The translations under genes were made by a program, and so were the position numbers. Under the pieces are notes generated by a model that had not been told where the DNA came from, did not search any database, and saw nothing but the letters and a program-made list of their open reading frames with translations. Shown here in pieces: positions 26,631 through 38,800 of a stretch of 64,000 nucleotides of DNA. The stretch is taken from assembly GCF_900496995.4 (NCBI RefSeq), contig NC_044024.1, positions 18,230,698 to 18,294,697 of the forward strand, in the 5' to 3' direction. The stretch's first letter is position 1; each line of letters begins with the position of its first letter. Source of the DNA: Aquila chrysaetos chrysaetos (lineage: Eukaryota > Chordata > Aves > Accipitriformes > Accipitridae).

Positions 26631-28500
26631 GAGCACTTTTAAGTGCTTCCTTTCCTTCATGTATTTTTTAGATAATTTTTTTATAGTATACTGCGGGGAC
26701 TGCTAGCTGGACTGATTTAGGGAAGGCACAAAACTGTGGTGTCCAGAATATGCTGAATACTCTCCAAACAAAACAAGAGAAACGTCCAGCATTCTACAGG
26801 GCAAGGCTCCGGGTTCTTAAAGAAATCACCATTTTCAGGGGAAGGCAATGGGGACTAAGTCCAAACAGGAACAGCACCCCTTTGAGGCTTGGTTCTCTGT
26901 TGTTTCTCCTACTCTCCTGAGCCTGCTGCTCCATTTTGTAGTTTGCCTTCTCAGCCCCACTGTGCATATGCAGCAGTACAAAATAGGACGGCAAACGACA
27001 CTTTAGATGCATAAGATTAAATGGATAAAAATGGAGCGGTCGGTGTGAGTCTGACTGGGTGCAGTGAAGATGGCTTGTTTGGGAGAAGGGAAGATTTCTC
27101 CAGCCTCGGTGGTGTGGTGCAGAGCTGTGCTAGCACTGCTGTGGTTTCTCTCTTTTCAGCCCAGGAAGCACCTATGTCCTCTGGATTGGTTTATCCTGCT
27201 TGGTCCCTCAATGCTTGCTTAGTGTCCTGTGTTGCAAAATCCAGCATTTCCATTACTTCTTAAAAGCTGCGTATGCCCTAGTCAATGTGGCCATAAAAGG
27301 ACTCGTATGGAAGCCCAGGCTTTGGGGTTCAGCAGCTGGAGTTTTATGGGCTCCTTACCCACAAAAGCAAAATTGGGTGTTGACAACTCTTTTACAATAA
27401 TACATACTTCTTCAGCAAAGTGTTGGGAGTATGCAGGCTGGCCTCGTAATGTGGTGACTCCCTTATTAAGAGAGCATCTCATAGTCAAAAGTTTTATGAT
27501 TTTCTACCTATGCTTTAGTTGAAATCTAATGAGTGGGGCAATGAGATCTGCAGAATTGGATTATTCTGGTTGTTTTTCCTCTCCAGCTAATTACATGTAT
27601 ACTTTTTCTGAAATCATCTATTAATATTGAGAATAGGCTAAGAAGTGGGAAAGTTAGGTGAAATCCTTGAGAGTGCAGGCAGTTCGGAAAAGGAGAAGAA
27701 GTAGGCAGCAGCTTTACGAGAGAACAGCGCTTTGCTTACACCTTGTCGCCATCCACATTAATCACATTTGCAGTAGGCAGCAGCTTTACCTTTTTGTGCA
27801 AATACTTTAACAAGTGGTTTAAAAAACCAAGCAGGATAGCCGAGTCCCCAGGTTCGCATAAATGGTGTAATGAACACCTGCGTAACAAAATAGAAAAGCC
27901 AGAAACATGGTCGTGGAAGTTTTCAGTCCCTCTTCAGCTGAGGTTTTTCTGCAGCTTTCTCAAACCCTCGGGTGCCAGGCAGGGAGGCGGCCACTCTCTG
28001 GGGTCTCCCTGCGGGCAAGAGGCTCACGGTGCCTCTGAAAGCTGCAGCTTTGCCGTCGGTGACTTCGGTGCAGTGCCCCATGCACGAGCTATCCTGTGGC
28101 TCACTGGTCAGAAAAGCCCATCCCTCAAAAGGAAAAGCTAAAGCTAGTTTGAAAAAAGTATTTTCAAGGAAGAACTATATTAAAGGTCGGAATTGAAAGA
28201 CATGCACTGTGAAATGATCAAGAGAAAACATTTTGATTGATTGAAACTTAAAAAGAGCAGCCCTTATTTTTGGTGTTTTTTAATTTAATTTTTGTTCCTG
28301 AAGTGTGTGTATCTAGAGAGCTATTTTTTCACCTATCCTTAACTTCAACCAGGACACAGTGTTCTGTGAACACCTGGGTGAGATGATTTCATTCTGCCCT
28401 GTCCTGCTAGCAAACTCAATTTAAAATGAATCAATCACAAGCACGACCCATACTTACCATTATATTTTAGTGAGTTATTACTCATACACCCAGGTGTGAG
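26631..28500. other. Intergenic DNA upstream of SH2D1A, no gene seen
   Basis: AT-rich DNA with a GC-richer patch at 27955-28110. A 17-bp sequence (GTAGGCAGCAGCTTTAC) occurs twice, at 27701-27717 and 27773-27789. No coding or transposon signal otherwise. Confidence 0.6.
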
Positions 28501-28512
28501 GACACGGCTCAG

Positions 28513-28548
28513 CATATATATATATTTTTTTTTTTTTTTCTTTTTTTT
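28513..28548. repeat. (TA)n plus poly-T tract
   Basis: A short TA run followed by T runs interrupted by one C. No element boundary is recognisable around it. Confidence 0.85.
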
Positions 28549-28839
28549 AAATAATATCAGGCCCAAAGGGGCCGGTCCAGTGGCCATGGTTGCAGGGGCA
28601 GTGCCACCTTGTCACTGCCGTGTGGTGCCACTCAGCACTAGGAAACGTGCTCGTTTTTTCCATGGGTGGAAATATCTATGGGGATATAAAAGCACATTTT
28701 CAGCTTGTTTGCAAACAGACCCGTTTGCAGGCACGTGCGTATGGGAGCTTTCAAGCGACAAGCATACTGGGGAAACGTCTGTGACCACAGCAGGTGAGAG
28801 AAATGGCTTTTTCAGACACGTCTCTGGATTTTGGCTGCC

Positions 28840-29725
28840 CGGTCGCGCGCCACACAAAGACGGCGGCGGCAGCACCGATGGTGTCAGGAAGGATGTGAGG
28901 GGCCTCCTTGCCCGCGCCGAGGCCGTCGCCGGCCTCCAAGCAGAAATAATGAGCACCCCTGACATTAACAGTCATTAAACACCACCAAAGCCTATGAAAA
29001 TAACCACTCATGAGGTAAATCAGCCGGGGGCTGGCATCTGTGGGCGCTGGCCCAGCCACCACGGAGAAGGGACTGTGCTTGGTGCCTGTGGCCCGAGGTG
29101 AGTGGCCTGGCGGGGTGAAGCCAGCGAGGCCAGCTTGCATCCTCTAGTTTCTCACCCCTGGGGATTTTAAAAATAAGAGGTTAAACAACAACCCATGCTT
29201 TGTAGAGGGCCTTTGGGCCTTGAAAGGCCTTTCACCCTTCTTTGTCCCCCCCCTCGGGTTAACACCAGAGGAGACAAGCACCCGGCGGCAGCCGCTGACG
29301 GTGGTGCCACGGTCCCGGCCTCCCTGCCCTGACGCAGGGTGGCCATCGGCCCCGCGGCCGTCGTGCGCTTCATCACGCCCCGTCCCTGCCGAGCGGGGAG
29401 CCGCACGGGCGAGTGTAGGCCGCGAAAGGACAGCTCTGTGTGTGAGCTGTGATGCCACGAGGATGTCACAGCCCACGAAAAAGGACAACAAAAAGGGGCA
29501 AAGGAAAGAAAAAAAAAAAAAAAACCCCAACGCGAAAAAGCTGTGCTCGTTCCTCACTCTTCCCTCAGCGCCGTCTCGCCGTGTGTGGAGGCTTCAGAGG
29601 CGTGAACACATCCTGTTTACATCTGCCACCGAGACAGAGATGGTGAGAGGAGCACGCAGCTGAGGAGCAGTCGGAGGCAGCGCCGTGCGCAGGGAGAGCT
29701 GCCTGCCACGGGAGACGGCCCCAGC
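28840..29725 (+). promoter_or_regulatory. CpG-rich SH2D1A promoter and 5' UTR region
   Basis: CpG-dense sequence runs through 28840-28930 and 29275-29440 and resumes around exon 1 up to about 29970. There is no TATA box at a sensible distance from the ATG, so a CpG-type promoter with dispersed starts is likely. A GGAT-core ETS-like site (ACATCCTG on +, near 29610) lies about 115 nt before the ATG; ETS factors are plausible regulators for a T-cell gene. A short upstream frame, ATG at 29640 with a stop at 29661-29663 (MVRGARS), precedes the SAP start if transcription begins upstream of it. A 16-A run lies at 29509-29524. The transcription start cannot be placed from sequence alone. Confidence 0.5.
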
Positions 29726-29862
29726 ATGGACGCGCTGCCCGTCTACCACGGGGGCATCACCCGTGAGGCTGGGGAGAAGCTGTTGCTGGCGGCGGGCACC
29801 GATGGCAGCTACCTACTGCGGGACAGCGAGAGCATCCCGGGAGTCTACTGCCTCTGCGTGCT
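29726..29862 (+). CDS. SH2D1A: SH2D1A coding exon 1
   Basis: Encodes residues 1-45 plus two bases of codon 46. It opens with [14 protein letters not shown], close to the mammalian SAP N-terminus, and carries the SH2 alpha-A helix and the beta-B strand with arginine 32. Translation ends at VYCLCVL, where the donor GT lies at 29863-29864 (CT|GTGAGT). The exon sits in a CpG-rich block, unlike the AT-rich exon 2 surroundings. Its 137 nt match the size expected for mammalian SAP exon 1. No in-frame upstream start was preferred, because the protein start aligns exactly with the family. Confidence 0.95.
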
Positions 29863-32800
29863 GTGAGTGCGGCTGGCCCTGCGCAGCTGCCGTTGCGTCT
29901 CTCGGGTGCGGGGCTGCCGGGGAGGGCTGGTCGGGTGGTAGGCGATTTTCAACATTCGCATCCACAGTACGGGGTGTTCCCACGTAACGGTGACAAAATA
30001 TGTCCTACTTTTACCATTTGCAGGCTTGCGTGAGAGTCTTGGCTCCTTCGCCGTGACTTAAGGCAGAGGAGGGCATGAGGGGTGCGGGGTCTTTTGCAGA
30101 GCGAAGAGGAGCGGGTTTTGCCTTGGAGAGCCCGTGCTTCCTACAGGCATAAAACAAACAAAAAAGCAAGCCTGGAGCACGTAGGAAGGACGAGCGAGGT
30201 GCCATGGAGAAGAGCCAGGCAACTTGACTCGGGATGGCGTGCGCTGCCTCTTTGTGCTGGATGGTCCTCTTGCTTTCTGCCCACTGTCTTCTGCTTCTCT
30301 AATGTGCTTATGGGTGTGCTTAGCAACATCCAGAACGTGCCTTTGCGCCGGGACGCTCTCGGTCAGACTGTGTCCCCCAACAAACAAGTTCGTTGGGCTT
30401 GGAGTAAACTATCTGTATAGTACATGAAATACTGATGGGTAACAAACTAAGTGGTAAAATTCCACCAAGTAGGGTGAAAGTGGAAAGATCTGATGGGATG
30501 GTCTGTCAGAGAGAGGGCAGAGAGGTTTCCTTGAGAGAGCTGGGGGACTTTATAGTCATAGGATCTTGTTTTAATGAGGCAATTTAATTACCCTACTTTT
30601 GGCAAAAGCAGAAGTCTCAGAATTCCTGAGACAAAACGCTATACAATGAGCTACCATTACATTGAAAGAACGAAGATGTGTCTACCACAGCTAAACAAGA
30701 CACTTGCGCCTTACTTCAGTAGGAGAAGGAATACAAGGGAAAACCATTTTAGGGCCAGCAAGAAATTAGCTAACAGAGGGCACTTAGGTACCTGGCAAAA
30801 GAACAGAAGAGGGAGAAGAGTCCTAAGTCAGGTTTTTCCCAAATGTCTTGAATACATTTCCAACAACGTGTAATTAAGCCCTGGGTGAGCATTACTATTC
30901 CCCTGTTGTAGAGCAGTAAATGGAGGCATGCAAGAAGGTTATAGGCAATCCAGAAATACACAGCCTTCTTTTCAGGGAAGATCTTTGTGGCAGAAGATGT
31001 ATTTTTTCTTCTCTCATGAAATCAGGAGGTGAACCAAGATAGGTGCTACTGCTAACAAATACCTAAACAGCTAGCTGAAAAAATGGGAAATAAGAAGCAT
31101 CTTGAGTTAAATGAAAATGGAATAGACATAGCAAGAGGTAAGGAGTGCTGTGATTCCTGTGATGGGAATAGGCAATAAAAGCAGAATCTCTTTTAAATAA
31201 CCGTCAGAAGAAATGGTGATCTATCTCCTTAACACTCAGAAGTCATTCAGTGCAAGCAAAACACTAAGGCATTAGAGAAGGGGTCAGGCAGAATGTTACA
31301 ATGCTGAATAAAATAGAGAATCCTAAAAGTAGTCCACCATTAGTCTAAATCGGGGTGTAGCTATGTAAGAAGGTCTTTCATCTGCACACAATCAGTTGGG
31401 ATTTTTTGTTATATTAGTGGTAATTTATGTCCTTTGGAAGAAATTTCATGAATGAAATAAAATATACAAAATGAAAATAGGAAGAACAGGAAGGATTGCT
31501 AACTATGAAGCTCAGCAATCTTTGGAGGAAAAGAAAAGAGACTTCAGTAAGAAACAGAACCCTACCTAATTGTTTCTGGAAATTATGGGCCACTCATGTC
31601 TTCATGTTACGTTGCATTCAAGCATATATATGATAAGCAAAGGGGTAAAAGTAAAAAGTATTACTGGCAAATGTTATGCAGGCTTGTTATAGAATATAGA
31701 TCCTCAATAAATTTTTTATAAGGGAAATTTTCAATGGCATCTTGGATAAATCCAGATACAAAATTAAATGAAAAATGTTATGATGAGTATGATCTGGTAT
31801 AGACAGAAAGGTGGCTGAAAAATGATGAAGCGAAGCTTGGTTCCAATACTTCTTAATATTTCAATTCAGAGCATTATGTAAGAAACAGCAGATACAGTAA
31901 ACAACATATCACACAATAACTTTGGAGACAGTTATCATAAAGATACCAGAAAATAGTCTCACACCGAAGACAGCAATGACAGTTTAAAGAAATGTGGGCC
32001 GTAAACTAGAGAAGTGCTTTGACATGCAAAAGTTTACCAAAGCAGAGCACTTTAATGGAAAGATTGGAGGACCAAGTGGGGAAGGCATGAGAGATGTAGG
32101 TATGTATTCAATGGAGGATGCTACGCCTGGCTTTGGCAAAATAAACCAACAGACCCAAGCCCCCCAAATTCCAGTCTGAACATCACGCACAGAGACAAAA
32201 CAGGTCGCAAGCATGTATGTGCATGAGAGCTTTGGTAAAAACTGAGGGAAACATGCAGCTGCTCTATTCACTGTTTAAGAAGAAGAAAAAAAAAAAAAAA
32301 GAAAGAGTAACTACTTCTCTGCTTTTTAATACTTCCTTCTAAATAAATAATGGAAATAATTAGGAATAACAAAGTTATTCGGAAATTTATATTTTGGTTC
32401 AGAATCTGTGCTGAATATCACTCTAGGAATACCTAGATATATCTAGATTAGGCAAAACATGTATTTACTGGAAGTACTGAAGTGATCTTTGAAACGTGAG
32501 AAACAAAGCTGGTCAGCCATTAGATATATTGCAATAAGTGTCAGAGTTAAACAAAAAATTTTACATCTTTCCAATGACAGTTTCTAACTGAAGTGAAACT
32601 GTTTCATACAGCCAGTGATGTTTCTATTGCTCTTAGAAAAGAAAAAGAGAAAAATAGTTCGGTTTTTCAAAATCAAAACATGTTCAGTCTGTCTTCTTTC
32701 CGCTCTCCCTGCACTTCCCTGGAGAAATAAAACAAAACAAACCTAAAAACCCCAGCTCCCCAGATCCATGCCGCCTTAGGGTTTTTTTGTTTTTGTTTTT

Positions 32801-35800
32801 GTTTTTTACCATGAGGGAAGAAGGGAGTTGTCAAAATTAAAAGGCACAGTTCTGATGAAAAGAAACGTTTATCAAAAAAGTCATTAAACAAATATTTGGA
32901 TGACAATACTGTCATCAGCTTGAGCTCACATAGGTGGCCGCTCTACACTTCCAGCTCCAGGTACAGTAATTGGTAAGTCCTGTGATTGCTTCTGCATTGC
33001 TTAGGCTCAAACAATGCCTCTTTTTTCCAAGAAACTGCATAAATTTGTAATGCCACCACCACCACGCCTTCCCCCCCAGGCACCCCCAAAAACCCCTAAC
33101 ATATTTTGGCAGTGTGTGAGCCTCTTAAAGCACGTAATAAGGGCAGCAGTGTTCACGGTCAGGCTCATACGCCTTTTGCTTTTCTAATTAAAAAGTGGAG
33201 CCCTGACCTTTAAAAAGGAGAAGAGTCAAAGACTTCATGAATCCCTTGCGACTGACACTGATTTTACAGGGCAAGCATAAAAGAGACAGGTAGTAGCATA
33301 AAACCTGACCTACAGAAATGGGTAACTGCGGCAGGCAGGGCCCTGTTGTTGAAGCGTTTGGCTAGAAAACTCTGCTTTCTCTCTTCTTTTTTTCTCTGAA
33401 GTATTGCTTTATCTTCCTTGAATGCTGCTTTCCCCTGTTCGAAGTTATGGTGTGCAGACAGCATGCCTGCAAGCCTTCAAAGAGAATGTTTTTTGGTGTG
33501 GCTGTGGCAAAGCACAAAGAACCCACTTTCATAAATATTTTAAGACCACAATTAAACTATGCATGGAAGACTAGAAAGGTTTTGATTTGCAACAGTGTCC
33601 CCCGGGACCTTTACAAACAGAGGTGCTGCCTGCAGATTTTGGCAAAGTTTTTTAATACCAGATGCTCTCAAGATCTTAATTATATGAATACCATTATTAA
33701 ATTGATAATATATACTCTAAGGATGTTGTTCATCATGTTTTGAATGTGTCAACAGAGGAGCACAATCTTTTCCTGGAAATTTTTTGAGGTTGCATTGAAA
33801 AGCAGGAAGATTTTTGCTGTTCCTGAAAACTGGGCTAGAAGAAATGCATATGCTTTAAAGAATGAACACGTTTTACCTGTAGACATGTTAGACACTACAT
33901 GCAGTACAACAGGGTTTTAGTATCAAAACCTGATTGTTCCAGGGAGCTTTCTTTACTGGTCTGGTTTTCTCTTTGCTCAATACCCCATTTGACATTTTTA
34001 GCACCCTCAGAAATCCTCTGTGCACACCGCTCCTAATGAAGTCAATGGGGGACACAGGACACAATAACGGTGGCTAGTTTGAGAAGCAGCCTCTTAAACT
34101 GTGCCTGCGAAATGCATAAATAAAATGCCTGAGAGTGCCAAAAGCACCGCTTTCCTTTACAGATATATGAGCACACATGCAGAAACAAGCAGCTCATGCC
34201 TGAATTGGCAAAGAAAGCATTTATAGTTTGGGTCTTAAAATTCATATACTTGAAAATACTTGGAATGTTAGTAGTTGTTTCAGAGCTTTAAGTAAGCTAA
34301 ACATGACATACTTGTCAAACTGTGTGTTCAGATTATTTGTTTGAAACCAGCCATTCATGTAGTGTGCTGTATTCAATTTGTGGAGAATAATCAAAAGCTG
34401 GAATAGAAAGCTGTTTAGAGCTCTTGAAGCAACAGTAATGGCAACAGGGATAGGCTGCAGTCCTATCAGATTTTACGTGTGCTATTTTTTCTGTCACTGT
34501 AACCACAGTGCACAAGTTCAGGCAACGTGCTGAAACTTTCTGATGCAGCAGATGTATCAGCTGTACAGCATGAAAGTGTAATACAAGATCACGAGCTGGT
34601 TTCAGCTTAGCATTTCTTTTGTTTGCCATGTAATATTTTTGATAGAAATGGCAGAATAATTGCATTTATTATAACACCGCACATAATAATCATTATCATT
34701 TAAAATGTAATTTGGAACAAAAGCTTCTCTCTGAGGAGGAGCCCGTCAATTCAAGGTTGCTGTTGTAAATATCACGCACTATTTTCAGCTTTGAAAAAAG
34801 AATTCTACAGCACAACGGTAAATTCTACTGAGGTGAGTATTTCAGCTCCCTGCTAATCAGAGTGAGCTTTGTCTTTGCTGAGAATAACTTGGCTAATGGC
34901 CTTCAGATATTCCAATTGCTTTTCTTGGAAAGATTTTTAGAAAGGTAGACAGCCTGAACAGTGGGTAACCACTATGCTAACGAATCTGTAAATGTCAGAA
35001 TGGGTACAATCGCTGGGTAACAGAACCTAGATTAGCTCTACCCTGGTTTTGTAGGCTTGAGTTTTGATGATTTAGTTGAATCAGTGATTTCAGGTTCAGG
35101 GATTTTATAGTCAGACAGTACCTACCTTGCTCTGATGGAAACAGGAAACCTGAAAATGAGCTACACTAAATTACTCCCAAATAAACCAAGAAATGTGTCA
35201 TAGAAATATGAAACAGTAACATTCACAGGGCTATTGACAGTGTTTTATCTATTGCAGTTCTTGTGAGTTTTGCTTAAAGTGATGAAAGAAATTTCACCAG
35301 ATATAACCTTATTTCATGAGTTTTTGCCTTTGTGAGGTACTATTCTGGAGGACATAGTAATTCATGAAGCTCAGTTACTGGCCCACCATAAAGTAATTTC
35401 CTTCTATTTAGCATCTCAGATTTGAATAACTGAATAACATTTTATTTCCAAATTTGAAGAAATTCCTCTTTGAGGCATTGCTTTTGGCTGGCATCACCTC
35501 GTACCAGACCAACATAAAACCTGCTCAGAAAGGCTACATACTTGCTCTGTAGGTAAATGAGCAACATTTCTACTGATGGTTAGGAGTGTTCCAAGTGGTG
35601 AAGATACTGACAATCATCTTCCACAGCAATCTGTGCATAAATTCAGAGACATTTCACAAGATTTGACTTGCTCTTTCAAGCTTCTGTTAAGTTCAGAAGA
35701 GAAAATCAAGATAAGGCATTTGCTTTATAATGCTACAGCACTATGGCAAGCTGATACTAGTTACTGATTCAGTATCATTGATAAATTTTTGCTACAGGAA

Positions 35801-38800
35801 GTGTTGGTAGGGGAATCAGTGACAGAAGTGTAAACCCGAGTGGGGATGTGTAGAGCGCTGCTGTGAGTTAAGCTACAGTAACTCCGTTGGGCTTTTCAGA
35901 TGTTGTAAACACTGATTTAAACTATTTTATTCACTCTTGCTGACATAGAGCTTGTATCTCGCACATCATCTCAATGTGAACGCTATTTCTTCAGCTTGGG
36001 TTAGCTGATGGGTGGTAATTGCTAAGTTGCTGTACCTTTATTGTACGTCTGAGACCTAAATAAGGCAGGAACCAGGCTGCTTGTCAACCAGAAAATGCAA
36101 ATTCCAGGACAGAGTGACGACCTGTAAGCTTAAATAGGATTTTCTCCTACATTAAATAACAAGACTTCTGGCCTTTCCATGATTAATAAACCAAGCAGAA
36201 AGATAACAATTAAAAAGGAAAAAGAAAGAAGAAGAAAGAAGTTTAAGTGGATGACTGAATTGACTGTTTCATCATTTTGGCAGCTGTCACTTCTGTTGCA
36301 CGGGGGAGGCCATGCAGCTCAGGGGCGCCCTGGGCAGGGGACACCTTGATGAACACACATGTGGGACATGCAGGCTCCCAGGCGCTGCTGTGGATTCCCC
36401 TGAGCTCACGAGTTTTGGCTCTGTGGTTGCCATCTCCCACCTCTGTAGCCACTGTGGTGCCCATGCCATTGGCCACGTTCCCAGTCCAGGGTTGCCCAGT
36501 GGGATGCTGCCTGAAGTTAGTCCCTCTGGCCGGGCATTCAGGAGCTGATCCGCAACCTGCATCAAACACCTCCAGATAAAGCAGAAGCGGCTGCAACCTG
36601 ACCTCTCATGCTCATTATGTTATCTGCTGCGTGGCATTGACCCCCCACTGCTGAGTCCCCCACGAGCTCTCCTGTAGTACTCATCTCCCTAGCATCAGTA
36701 GTACTCATCTCCATAGTATTAAGTAAGCGGTGTCTAAGCATTATCTCAGTTTGTGAGCTGAAGAGTTTGTTAACTCCGTTTCACACGAGAGAAACGGTGA
36801 CACAGGAGGCTCAGGTCTGCAGTACCCTTTAGCTTTGGGTTCCCAATGTGAGGGGCATAGGAGTGGATTTTGAGACTACGCAGTGTTATTCTGTACAGCC
36901 TGCTGACTTTGCTTGCATTGCCGAGGGCCATTTCCTTGTTTCATATGTCTTCTGCTTCCAAACCACCCATCTTCTATCCCTGGCTTTTTCACCCCTCCAG
37001 CATTTTGTGCTGCTCCCAGTTCAAGCCCCCTCATGCTCCACCTCCATATATCCCCTTCCTTACTCATTTAGTCTTACTCTCTCCCAGGGGTTCAATTTTC
37101 ATTGCTGTTTCCTTGCCTAGCTTACAAAGACATGGGTCCCCTTTTCCTTCTGTCCACATCCACCCCACCCAGTCCCAATCATCCTTTCCAAGACGCCCAA
37201 TCTAAATTACCTTCTGGTTTTTTTTTTCCCCACTAATCCAGGCCAGGCAACACACACACATCGTTTGTGGCTTGACATCATGGACACTGCTTAGCTGAGT
37301 GCCCGTGGTACAGCCAGCCCAGGCACGGTGCAGCTACAGCTGCTAACAACCTTTAGACAGCACCTTTCTTGCAGCCTAGACAGCCACCACTGCTTTCTCT
37401 TGGAGATACATACCTTCCTTCAAACAAATTTTATGTCTTACTCTAAAAACAGGGCAACCCCCCCGACAGTTAGAAGATTTTTTTTTTTTTACAATGTGGC
37501 AGAAGCATTGTTTTGCCTAACATGTCCCCTTTTCTGGAACTTCTGCATTCTCCATCCCTAAATAAGGTTGAGGCAAACACCTAAGAAATAAAAATTTCAG
37601 TCTGAAAGGCTGAAATGTGGCAAAGTTATAAGAAACTGAGTATGGATAGTATATAATGCTCAGGACCACTGTCTGGTTCTTAAGCAATATTGTAAAGCCA
37701 AATTCCAAGGTAAGGTCAGGATGCAAATATACCAGGTAAGAAGAGCTGATTGATATAGTGCAAAGACATCAGAAGAGAAAGCTATGTAAAGAGGAAGAAA
37801 TTGATGTCATTTATTGCTGACATGGCTTTCCCCTGTCTCTCTGTCTTTCTCCCTTTGTATTTGTTCCATTCTGGACCCAGAAATGAATACAAATTAGTTT
37901 AATAAAATTTCCCAACTGAGATAAAAAACATTTGAAAATGATTTTAAAATATACCATGCAGCTGAAATGTCATGGTTAATTTTAATCTGCAGCATGTGGC
38001 TAATATCCTCTGGCTATTTCAGTGGTGCAGAAGATTGTAATTATTCACCTGTTAAAGTAAGTGTGGCTTTAACAAGTCTGATCACAGTTGAAAAGAAGGG
38101 AGTGGAGAGGACAGGTAGACAGATGCTGTCTCAGTATGTCATCTGTGAATGATGCCTTTGTAGCTCTTTGGGAGGAATTATCGAGCTGCAAAGAAAAAAG
38201 CCTATAATATAAAGTGGACCGTTTCCTGTAATAGAAACTTTTTCTAGATTTTCCTTTGACAAAGTTTTCCCAGCGATGGTATTACAACAGAGACAGTGCT
38301 GGTGCAGTTCCCAGCTGGTATAACACATCCTTTGTTATGGAGATGAAAAAATAAGTGAGACAACATAAAAATATCAGCAGTGGTGACCAAACCACTTTTT
38401 TTTGTAAGTGCTATCCAATATTGTCCTTACAGCAATGGCTGTTTTCTGCTTCCCCTCATCAGCATTTTGGCATTTCTTGACTTTGATCAAAAATTTATAG
38501 GGTCTCGTTCATCAAGCTGTTAATTCATGATTGCTCCCGTCCCTTGAGCTTTACTGGCGTGAAAGAGGAGCTTTGCAATTGTGAGTGAGACTTGTGGCCG
38601 TCCTTGGGGCAGACGAAGGGATGGGGGAGCCCTTCGTTGGGTCTTTGCCTGGATGTCAAGAGCTGGTCCTCTTCCAAGATATGCTGGTACACCAGTGTCA
38701 CTGTAAGAGTGCTCTCTGAAATCCTTCTCTCAGTGACATGTGTCCATCTCCTGTTGATTTTGTCCAGCAGAGAGAGGAGTTCAGGTCACTGAGAGGTGGA

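Noticed and set aside
28496-28978. A 160-codon + strand frame just upstream of SH2D1A
   Set aside because: It begins by translating a poly-T tract and CpG-rich promoter DNA, and there is no similarity to any family I know.
31700-32050. Possible third CR1-like fragment in SH2D1A intron 1
   Set aside because: A few words (AGACAGAAAGGTGGCTGAAAA, TTGGTTCCAATACTTCTTAA) recall CR1 reverse transcriptase, but too little matches to separate it from chance.
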